Below are positions 12,301 to 24,300 of a DNA stretch of 64,000 nucleotides, piece after piece. The notes beneath the pieces are model-generated. The model did not search any database. It was not told the origin of the DNA and saw only the letters and a list, made by a program, of their open reading frames with translations. Each line of letters starts with the position of its first letter. The first letter of the stretch is position 1. The stretch comes from Meghimatium bilineatum. Its lineage: Eukaryota; Mollusca; Gastropoda; Stylommatophora; Philomycidae. The position numbers and the translations under genes were made by a program. The DNA lies in contig CM067298.1 of assembly GCA_034231615.1 (NCBI GenBank), positions 26,058,528 to 26,122,527 of the forward strand. The letters run 5' to 3'.

Positions 12301-15300
12301 TCCAGAAGAATGTAGTCCAGAGAATGGAAATGCGTTGTGTCACCGTTTTATTTGCGCCAATGGCCCGACACATCCGTCTTCGGCAAATATAAAATATCTG
12401 ACCTAGGACATAGTTTGAGACTACTCAGTTCTTAGATTTGGTAGTTCATGAGAGTATCCTGTAGCAGAAACTGGGGACTAGGATAAGGAAAAATATAAGG
12501 TTATTAGTGAGTCATAAGTAGTGTGATTGCATGATTTTCATCTTCTGTTGTTATTTTTGCCTAATTTCTACGACAATTTCAATTTTTTTCCAACTTCACA
12601 GCTTCCCTTAGTGCTGTCTCATACACTACTATTATCACAAAAACAGCGGATGATGATGTTAGTTACATTTATGACATAGATTTTGAAGGAAATATTAATG
12701 GAAAAAAGCCATCCCATCTTGGGACAGGTTTGTAAAATTATTTTTGAATATAGATCATATAATATTGGTAACCATTCATGTTGAATTTAATAAATTTTAT
12801 CATAAAGTTCTAAGATTCGAAATTTTGCAGTTTAATTAAAAATATTGTTGTAATACAATATTTAATTTCTTGCTTTTATATATTTACATTTTAATTGAAT
12901 ATTACCCGCCAAAGATGGATGTGTCAGTCCATTGATGGCAAAAAAATGGCAACACAACACATTTCTCTTCTCTGTACTGCATCCTGCTGGATTTCTTGCT
13001 ACAAGAGAGATCCAGCGGGAGTTTGAGAATGAATGCTGAAGAAGAAGATTGAATATTATATAATTTTATTTGTTTTGCCTGTTTGCATTACTTGAAGTAT
13101 TTGAATTTATTCTACATTATTTAATATTAATTACTTGTGTATATGTCGTTTTGTGTGCTCAATGTGGTATTTTATTTTATTATAAGGGACTGTAGTGACA
13201 GCTCGCAACCTCTTTTTCAATCTGCCTGTAAGGAAACAGTTTTACAGAAGTTCTCAGCGCAGAAAAGATGATCTAAAAAGAATTGAGGATCTTCTGATTG
13301 TGTACAGCATTATCAAACCTCAGATGAGAGTCAGCCTGAAGCATGGTCGAGATACTTTATGGCAAAAAATTCAGGCAAATGACATAAAAGGAGCACTTAA
13401 GTCTGTCCTAAGCAGAGAAGTTTTTAATCAGCTTCTTTTTATAGAGAATCACATGGAAAACTCACAGGTAGATTATTGTTGCTGTTTATAAGATATACTG
13501 AATTAATGTAAACACGTTCAATGTTGTTAAAGGTTAGATTAATGTATGATTTTGTGTAGGTTTTATTGAGAAACAACAGAAAATAATGCCAAGAAAACAT
13601 ATACATAATTGTTACTTGGAATATATAGAACAATAGATGATCTTTGCTTTTGTGTCTTTCCAGTATGAAATAAAATATACAGATAAAGGTTAGATGTGTT
13701 TAATATTACTTTATCAGTAACATTTGACCAAGCTGTAAAAAGTGAAGTTTGGAAAATATTTTTTCTCAAATGATTAATGTTTATGTTTAGTAGCATAATT
13801 TAAAAAAAAAAAGGGCTTAAATTGCTAAAAGGATTGATTTCATTGTACTTTAAGTTTCCCATATGTACTCTATAGCTCTTAACAGAAGAACAAGCTGCTT
13901 GCTGAGAGTATCGTTCAGATAATGTAACTAAGTAGTTCAAGCAATAGTTCTCATAGATCTGAGAGAATAATCATGGAGCTGCATGAACACAAGGCATATG
14001 GCTCTACGACTTAGTCACTGAATTCTACTAATATTGTGTCACAATAAATTTTTCATTTAACTCATTCAAGATAATGATTTTAAAATTGAAAATTTGATTT
14101 GTTCTGCAGGGAACAGTGTCTGCTTATTTGCCAAAACCTGGTTCAGACTTGAAGTTAATGTCTAGGTCAACAGGAGATAGGACATTTATTGTTGTCAATG
14201 ACCGGCCTGTTCACATTAAAGAAATAGTGAGAGTGAGTTACATGTATGTGGTTTCATCTTTTAGCAGTCCATGGGTTATCACTTGTTGGAAGATTGCATG
14301 AAAATATTGCAACAGTGATTGTTTCGACAAAGATTTATACGTAAACACTTAATATTATAAATGTTGCATGCAACTAATCAATTACAATAACTATCAACAA
14401 CAGACAACTAGAAAATGTCAAAAACTGAATGTCTTGGATCAATCATTAACAACACAAGAGACTGTTCAGCAGAGATAATCTTCTGCAGCATTTAGTCGTG
14501 TGAGCATGCTAAATTATCAAACTTGTCACTAGGACAAGTCCACTACCTTTTCCATGTCAAAATAGCTTTTGCCTCAGCTCTGTATCCTCTTGTCAGATTC
14601 ACCATCTTTGCTCTTTGCATGTTGGTCAGTCCTGAATAAATAGCAAGAGACAAATACTAATTTTAACAAAAACAGTGTGTATGTAAAATCTATAAATCTA
14701 TGGAAAAGGACATAGAGGAAATCAAAGTTGTAACTAATAAGAAACTATTTTACTGTTGGAACATATGATTGTGAAACTTAGGCAATGACATCCATATTGT
14801 AAAATAAAATATCAGCATTTGAAATGAAATTCTATAGAAAGATCATAATAATATGAGCAGAGAGACTATCCAACAGACCAAAGTCATGCAAAAAGAAAAG
14901 GTTAGCTCCTCAAAACCATCATAAAATCCAAGCTAACATAATTTGGAAATATAAATAAGAAACAATGGGTTAGAAAGATTAGTCATGGAGAGAAAAGTTC
15001 AGAGAAAGAGGCCACCCGACATTAATGGACACATGATATCGGAGATCTTTTGAATGTGATACTCGATGAAGCAGGACAGCTTGCACAGAATGAGAGGCGT
15101 AACTCATTTCGGACAGATCACCGATATATTGGCTATTTAACCTTTAGCAAGCCGGATTAAAATATACAAAAACTCTTCCTGCCCTGGATTCTTTTTTGAG
15201 AATTTTCATCTTTTCTGGTTGGTGTTACGAAAACGCAATAACTTTTTTGCTATTCTAGATATAAAATTATTTTTTTTCGCATGCAAATGCAGAATTGAAT

Positions 15301-18300
15301 ACCGCAAATTTATGTATATTTTTTTTAGTGTAACCTACCCGGGGTTTGCGCAAGAAGTAAAGACCTTTTTTTCGCAAAAAACCAACAAAAACAACAAGAC
15401 ATGGGTGTTCGGAAAACTCAATAACATTTTTGTTATTAGAGCTTTTAAAATAATTTCAACAGATTTAAATGCAGAATTGAATACTGCAAATGGGTGTGCA
15501 ATTGGTGTTTTTTTTATGTATGATACCCGAGGTTTGCGCAAGAGGTGAAGACAATTTTTATTATAAATTACATAAAAACAAACAACACAAATGACTTACC
15601 CACTGGCCGTGCAGCTCTGGAGTACAACTACAGGCTGTGCTGTTCTCCTACTTGCTGTGCAGCTCAGACGTACAATCAATTTTGAAATTTACCAATGTAT
15701 GGTATCTATGGAAGCAGGGGTATGGGCACAGAGTGACCTGACATGCTGTACACACGTACTGAGTCTGGTGGCACTTCTTTGACCGATCTGAACAGACTAC
15801 ACAGTCAGGAAGCGCAGGCTTGCCACTGGACAACCGTTTAGGATTTATAGCAATGTGGTGTGTTGGTGCTATTGTCATCCTATCCGGTGGTGGCTTGTTC
15901 TTCTTCCGGCACTGGAAGAAGAAGGCCTAGTGTAGCAACTCTCAAGAAGCCCATGAACTATCTGCAAGCAACATTTTTCTGCCTTGACTCGGCCAGGATG
16001 TTTGGCCTGCCACAGGACAATTGCATTTACAAAGCAAGCTTCCAACAAGTAAAATAAAATTTTCTTCCACCACTTGCAGGACCTGTGGCCTAACATATAA
16101 TATGTTAGCTGCTTGTCAACACGATCAACGCCTCCCATATGAAGGGTATAGGCCTGTATTGCACATGGTTTTACCACATCCCTCACATTGCCACCATGAT
16201 GTTTAGAACGGACCTTTCTATTGAAGGTCTGCGCATCGTGTACAGATATCATCAAATTTACTTGCCTCTTGTCATACCATGACATGTAAACAATGTTGTC
16301 AGCACTATCATTACGAAGTGGATCACCAGCCTTTAGTTTTAGACCCTTCAACGCATGGGGGACCCCTTTGCAATTCAATTGTAGTGTGCCACAGGCGCCT
16401 ATCTGGTTCTCAGCAAGCTCCTTGAAAAGGGCTGGAGAGGAAAAGAAGTTGTCCATGTAGACAATATGGCCCTTACCGTGCATTGTGTCCAACAAATTAC
16501 TCCCAACACAGTGAGCCAATCCCTTCTTTTTGTCATAGATGTCCTTCTTCCCAAGATACAGCTTCCAGTTCCAGAGATAACTAGTCTTCGAGTCAGCCAG
16601 TGCCCAAGACTTTATACCCCACTTTGAGGGTTTCTTGGGCATCTACTGCATAAGACTAGTCCTACCCTTGAAAGCAATCATGCTTTCATCGATACTGATT
16701 TCTTTGGAGAGGCCATAATATTGTTGGAACAGAGGAATAAGTTTGTCAACAAACCCTTGTATCTTGAACGCATTGCTGTGACCGGGTTGCCCTCGTGCAA
16801 CAGCTGTTGTGTTGTCTACAAGGTGCAGGAATGAAAGAATAGCTAAAAATCTATTCCTACTCATGACATTCCTGAACCCAGGCATCTCGATGAGACCATC
16901 ATTAAATCAATACAATTCATAGGAGGAATGTTTGGTCAGTCCCATCAAGAGCACCAAAGCAACAAAAGTTGTCATCTCATCAGCTGTGACTTCCTTCCAC
17001 AGCTTCACACGAGATGCATTGCCGGCGTCCTGTCCCATCGAATCACTAACCTGCTTAGCGTAACGATTAGTTTCAGTTACCAACATGTTCACAATATCAT
17101 CTGTAATAAACAGACAAAACACATCTACCTCACTAATGTTATCAGCTACGCCTATAGGTCCAAAAACTTCATCGAAGTTGCTAAGCCAATCATGGCTATA
17201 CCCCAAAGGAACACTAGAATTTTCAACAATTTCATCTTCCAAGATGTCATCGGCCACGCTGCCAACTGAATCAGTATCACTATTATTATCTCTATCTAAC
17301 AACACATCATCTATTGGAGCGATATCTGCATCTGTTAGCAGCACACTTTCCTCCTGATCCGAATCGGGATCCATTACAAACTCAAAGTAAATTGCATCCA
17401 TTGTAGGCCTAGGTTGCTCTCGGAAAATACGATGTAAAAACATCTTGTCGCTACAGAAAATTCTGTCAGATAGCCAGGGCGGACGTGAAGTGGTGCTGGC
17501 TTCGTTTGCGCATGCTCCGAACTAAATACACGCTGTGATCAGGCTGTGGTATGCCTATTTAGCACGATATATCATTGAGCAGACTGCATCCGACAGCCGC
17601 CATTGAAATTTTTGTCGATGACACTTAACCAAAGCGCGGTGAAGGTTAAAGAAACTTTACGGGACCAAATAACCGATATATCAGTTTTGTTTTGGTTTCC
17701 ATAAGTCTTAATTTGATAAGTTTATACTTCGTGGTTTGTTAATATGGATTTTTATGTTTGCCCAATTCTTTACTGCTATATGCGAGAATACTTTCACTTC
17801 TATTTTCACTAAAACAAATGTCTTTTCACATTATTAAACTGATTGTTTTTACCTTAAAATTTGTTTTATTTAAAAAAAATAATGAAAAGTCCAATTATTT
17901 CTGGACATTGTGTGGAGCAAGCTATTGTTCTAATTTATAGCATGTTCAGACAGAAGAGTGAAGTAGCAATTATAATTATAGTTGCAATCATCTCAATAAA
18001 AAAAATGATCAAAGAAGCTTAGATTAGGTTTACATACTTTTAAATGCTGGTCGCTTCTACAGTTGTCAATACATTTGAAACATCAAAGATCAGTGATGAC
18101 ATCAATCAATCAATAAACCTGTAACCTTTCAGTGTCGTAGGGGTACCACATTGGATGCCTCAGCACACAGAGTCCTCCAGCGAATTCTATCCTCAGCGAT
18201 GTGGATGAGTGTGGAAATATCTTGCCCTGTCCATTCCCTGATGTTATCTGTCCATGCCTTTATTTTCCCTCCTCTACTTCTTCCACCCTCGACAGTTCCC

Positions 18301-21300
18301 TGCAGTATTTGTTTTTGACAAGGAATTGTGCCTGCATACATGTCCGAACCATGCTAGTTTTCGGCATTTCACTATTGAAAGCAATGGCTCCTGAACACCT
18401 GCACACATCTCATACTTTATTTCTTACGTACACAATGGTCTTATGTTCCCTATAGGAAATTCATAGAATTCGTCTGTAGAGTAGAGTTCTGCTTTGCATT
18501 TACCATTGCTGCATATACTGGATCTGAGGTATTTCAAGGTATTCACCTCCTCAAGCTTATGTCTATTCATCACGATATTAGTCTGGTTTTCTGTGTCTCT
18601 GCTGTTTACCAAGATTTTGCTCTTATCTGTATTGATTTCCATTCCGTACTTGCTGGTAACTTTTTCCAACTTAACTGTTAATTCTTGCAATGATGGTTCT
18701 GACCCAGATATAAGATCAAACTATGATGACATAACTGTGTTTAGAAGAGAATACTTAGTTCATTTCAAACTAGTGAAAGTGATAAATCTTCATCAGCAGG
18801 TTGTAGAAATTATGCAAAGTCTGTAAATAATGACATTTTAATAATGTATATTTTTATAATGTTTTTTTTTCTTCAGATGCCATGAATAAAAATATGAATA
18901 AGGAAAACATTTTTGGTTATAATTCATCAAATAAACACGAATGCTGTTGCATCTGTGGGTCTCACCAATGGCTCACTAGACAAACCATCCATACAACAGA
19001 AAATCTTAGTAGATGACATGCCATTATATTGAGGCTCTCTTATGGAACATGTGTAGCATGTCATCTATACAATTATAGACCTGCTCTGAGTAGCTCTTTC
19101 AATAGACATTGCATTAAGACGAAGGCTGAAGTCTCCTGAGTAAGAAAGATAGCTCAGAAAAACCATCCCACTGCATATGGGAAATAAGAGCTAATCACTC
19201 ACAACTCCTTGAATTCTCAATCAATCAATCATCAAATAAATTGTGTATTGACTACAACTAATGCCCTATCATAAAATACCAGAAAACATGATAGGAAAAT
19301 TTCACGTCATTAACAAATTAGGTCAGTTGTAGTATTTTAATTAACAAAATTATAAGCTACTAATAATTTTCGATTTTATAAATTGTAATTATACTTTTCA
19401 AAACAATTTTTCAACACTTTACTGATATGCCGATTTTCTGTAAGAATTTTCCTTTCTGATGATATACAATATGCACACCATTTATCAATATTATGGTAAA
19501 ACATGATCAAATTAAACAAACGCGATGATATTTTTCTGTTAATGAAAATTAATTTGGTCCAAACCTAAAAAAAAATCAAGTCCTCATAGAGTGGCAATGA
19601 GGACAACGTTCTGTAAAGTACTTGTTACTTAGAAGTTGTCCATAAAGTGGTGGTGAGGACAATGTTCTGTAACATACATATCACATAGAAATCACCCATA
19701 AAGTGGCAGTGAGGACAACGTTCAATAAAGTACATGTCACATTGAAGTTGCCTATATGTTCAATCAATCAATCAATCAAGTGCCTTGCCGAATGGCGTAG
19801 GCGATCATGTATCTCCATGACTCTCTGTCTCTTGTGTTGTTAATAAGCTCGGGTACCACAGTACTAGTCCATCTAGCAACTTTTCTCTTTGTCGTCCCCT
19901 ATCTCTTCTCCCCATGATCTTTCCAGTGGTTATTAAGTGTTCATGCTGTGTTCTTCTCAGCACATGCCCTAGAAACCGTGACTGTCTGCCCCTAATGTTT
20001 GATATGATTGATCTTTTTACACCAGCATCAATGACAACCCCTGCATTAGTTATCTTAGCTGTCCATGGTATTTTCATCATTCTACTCAGAAACCACATCT
20101 TTGTAGTCTCTAATTTGCTTTGAATTTTTTTGTTTACAGTCCATGCTTCACATCCATAAAAAAGAATTAGTTTGATATAATATAAATAACCAAATGGTCA
20201 GAGGGTGTCCGACAAAGTGGATGGTGCCGCAGTAACCTAATGAACAAATAGTAACGCAAAATGAGGTAAACAGGTTACTAAAACACTTACCTAGCCTATT
20301 AATAAAAATATATTTAAAAAAAACATACAATAAAACTAAACAGGACAATTCTCCACGTATCGGCTCAAATTGAACCTTTTTCAAGAGACAAACAACAGAT
20401 AACGACAAAATAAAAAACAAAATAGATGTCTATATTTCATCAAGCCCCGTCTCCATAATGCGTTTTCTTCGAATCCCTGCGCTATTATGGAGACGGGGCT
20501 TGATGAAATATAGACATCTATTTTGTTTTTTATTTTGTCGTTATCTGTTGTTTGTCTCTTGAAAAAGGTTCAATTTGAGCCGATACGTGGAGAATTATCC
20601 TGTTTAGTTTTATTGTATGTTTTTTTAAATATATTTTTATTAATAGGCTAGGTAAGTGTTTTAGTAACCTGTTTACCTCATTTTGCGTTACTATTAGTTT
20701 GATATAACATCTCTGTACTCGAATTCAGGTCTGTATTGATAGTCTTCCATTGCACAAAATGGTTTTCATTTTTTGGAATGCTGATTTGGCTTGTGTTGTT
20801 CGGCTCTTTATCTCACTTGAGCATCTACCTTCTGATGTTAACAGGGTGCAAAGATATTTCACTTTTTCATCTTGTGTTAATTTTGTGTCATTAATTATTA
20901 TGTTGCATCTTGGTGGTGTATGTCTCTTCAAGGCCTTTGTTTTCACTTTCTTTCACTACTGTATCTAAGAGGGCTTGTAGTTCCTGTTTGCTTCCTGTGA
21001 TCAATACTGTATCGTCAACATATCTACAGTTATTTATATTGCATCCTCCCACTTATATTCCTGGCATATCTTCTATATTTCGCATTATGTATTCTGTATA
21101 CAGGGAAAAAAGATCTGGTGACATTACACAAACCTACCTGACACCCATTTCTATCTTTTGAAATCTACCTATAGTGTTGTTAACTCTCATTGCAGCCGTT
21201 TGTTTTCAATACATATTTCTTACTATTCTTAGATCTTTCCCATCAACGTTAAGATTTTTTAGCAGTTTTATAATCTCTGAATGCTTCACCTTGTCAAGTG

Positions 21301-24300
21301 CTTTGCTGTAATCTAGGAAGCACAAATAAAGGTCCTGTTGTACTTCTATGCCCTCTCCATTAATGTTCTTACTATATATAGGGCATTTCTTGTGCATTTT
21401 CCTTCTACGAATCCGCATTGTTCTTATGCTATCTCTGGTTTTATTTTTCCTCTTACACGCCTCATAATTATGTGCAGTAGAATCTTGGTCATCTGACTCA
21501 TAAGTCTGATTAATCTGTGGTCTTCGCAATCGACTGAACCAGGTTTCTTTGGTAGGGCTATGAAAATTGATTGTAACTAATCAAATAGAATATTGCCACT
21601 GTTGTAGATGTCATTTAACATTTTGGTGATAAGTTCAATGCCATAATCTCCCAGGGCTTCTAATTCTTCTTTAGTAATCTTATCCGGACTTGATGATTTG
21701 TTGTTTTTAAAGTGTTGAATAGCTTCCTTATGTTGCTGAGACCCAAAAGGGGAGTAAAGAACAGCAATATTGTTATCTGCCATGCATGTTATACATGGCG
21801 ACTAATAAGGTTTGGTGATGAAGTTGGTTGTCACCATTCCAAGGAAGAGCAAAGTGACCCAGAAACCATACTGAAATTGGATGTGTCAGCCTGAAAGACG
21901 TGATATTGCAGTCAAGATGTAAACCATGGCATAAATCATTCAGTTATCTGAACTGAATCTTGTTAATCTGCAGGAGTTTGAGAATGAAGGCAGAAGAAAT
22001 TAATAATGCATATTTTAACTTTTTATTTTAAGGAAAAAATATGTTTAAAAAGGCTCAATTTGATAAATGAAAACTATCTTAGAAATATTGAACAAGAGAG
22101 AAAGCTTACTACGTGTGAAATGAGATGTCTAAGAAAAGCAGCAAACAGAACACAAGAAGAGATCATGTGAGAAATAAGGAGATTACAAGAACTGTTGGAA
22201 CAACATCTGTGAAAAATAATTTATCAGAAAAAAACAGTACCGGTATATTGAAAAATAGAGATTGAAGTGGTTCGGCCACCCAATGAGAATGAACCCTTAT
22301 TGGCCAACGGCAAGAGCATACAACATAAAAAAAATGGAAACAGCAAGATACAGAGAAAGATCAAGAAGTAGATGGATTGAAGGAGTTACCAACATTCTGA
22401 AATGGCACAGTATTACTGCGTACCAAATAACCAAGCAAACAATAGCCCGAAAACCGATCATCATTAAATCCTGCGACGTCTTACAGCATAAGCAGAGAAA
22501 AGATAATAGATAGATCTTAGAAATATTAAACTATTCTGTAAATGTAATATAGAAATTTAAGCAAGATGTATTTTGAGATCCTTTCATAGTTAGCCTTTGT
22601 ACATAAAAACTTTCCTAATGTTGAAGATATTTTCTTTTATACTTTTCTTAAACAGGTTTTAAAACAGTACTACAGCCATTGTCATGCCAGTGATAGCACA
22701 CACTTTCCAATATGCTATGTGTATATTAAACTGCCAGCTTCAGATGTAGATGTCAATGTAGACCCTAACAAAACAACTGTTTTTCTGAAACATTTGGTAA
22801 CAGCTTTATAACTAGTGCATTTAAGAGAGTACAGATCTAGGACAATTGTTAAAGTTGTGTAGAAAATAATGATTCCATATTAATAATATACTGATGTGTT
22901 TATATAACCAAAATTTTAGAGAATGTCCGACAAATTCGGGAGTGCTGCAGTAACAAAACAAATAAGTGATAACGATTATATTAAGCTAATAATGTTACTG
23001 TAATACTAACTATCAAAATTTAAAAAAACATTGTAGAAACTAAATAACAATAAACACAGTAACAGTCATTGTTGTTGTGTTTATTGTTATTTAGTTGTTA
23101 CATTAAAAAAAATGTTGATAGTTTTACAGTAACATTATCAACTTAATATAATGGTTATCGCTGATGTGTTTAAAACTGTTTACTTTTTTACTGTTATTAT
23201 TTTAACACTATTTTTTTTTACTTTTACTATCTTAATACTCTTTAACTCTAATGTAATATCCTTATTAACATTTGGTTGCAAAAATTTGAAAATAAAAGCG
23301 CTGGAGAAGAAAGCATTAGAAAATAAATGTCTTAGAAAAATGTACTTTCATCTTCTTATAAAACTTGTCACAAATTCTTGGTTTGTTGTTTCTTTCCTGA
23401 GTGAATCATTAACCCATGTGTTTCCAGGACATAAAATTGGAACAAATAATAGCAACACTGTTTACCTTCCAAGCTTGTCATAAGAAGTGACTTAGTAGGT
23501 GTGGGGTGGAGTTGGCTGTCCCATCCCCCATTGGGTTAAACTGACCCAGAAAGCATGCTAAGACGAATGTATAAGGTGCAGATATTGCAATAAAGTTGTA
23601 AACTATGATACAACGAATTTTGGTCTTCTGACTATATCCTGCTAATCTATAGGAGTTTGAAAATGAACACAGAAGAAGAAGAACAGTGAAGCACTTGTTT
23701 TTAAAATGTCTTTTAGATCTATTAGATATTGAAATTACCTTTTAATAACTAAATAAGATTGTTAATTTTATATATTTAAAAAAAAAAGAGTTAATTAAAA
23801 TTGGAAGGTTATTTCAATAAATTTAATTGCAGAATGAAGTGTGCATGAGTTTAGAGGAGCTCCTGTTAAAGATATATGGCCCTTTAGACTATGTGCCAAA
23901 CTGGCATTACAGGGATGCAATTACAAATACACAGGAACAGAAAAATAGTGAGAGTTCCAGTAGTGTGAGTTCAAAGGTGAGATTACTCTGGATTTTGTCA
24001 TCATATTCTTGTGTGTTTGTGATGATATTTATGAAGGAAACAGTCTGTTCAATTGATCCTTGGTTCTTCTTTAATGATTGTTCTCAAACAAATGCAGATT
24101 AGTAGAATGTAGTTCATTTTTTTTTATAGCAGGAGATATACTGCAGCTAGATGTCATCTGAGGATCTCTATGGCATAGTGGTTAAGCTAATTTGACATGT
24201 TTATGTGTTCAATACTTGATGTTTTGCTTATATTATTCACAGATCTAGTAGAATTATCACTTGAAACTACTGGGTTATGAGTAGTAATCTCGGAAAACAG

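Larger units (their letters stand above)
15141..17645 (-). mobile_element. piggyBac transposon, 2505 bp, with TTAA target duplications
   Basis: Flanked by TTAA at 15137-15140 and 17646-17649. The ends begin CCTTTAGCAAGC (left) and, reversed, CCTTCACCGCGC (right), an imperfect short terminal inverted repeat. The length is normal for piggyBac. It carries a decayed transposase on the minus strand and is inserted in a LINE remnant in PMS1 intron 5. Confidence 0.9.

Noticed and set aside
14110-14301. Open frame running past exon 5 of PMS1 to 14301
   Set aside because: The extension after the GTGAGT donor is intron read-through. The conserved sequence resumes at exon 6.
16928-17357. Plus-strand frames of 90-113 codons
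   Set aside because: Antisense shadows of the piggyBac transposase.
15107-17680. ACCGATATAT on both sides of the piggyBac as a longer target duplication
   Set aside because: The copies are not at the element borders. The TTAA duplications are, so the outer match is probably chance or LINE sequence.
24155-24220. A functional tRNA gene
   Set aside because: A and B boxes are present, but no cloverleaf with paired acceptor and anticodon stems can be drawn. It fits a SINE head.
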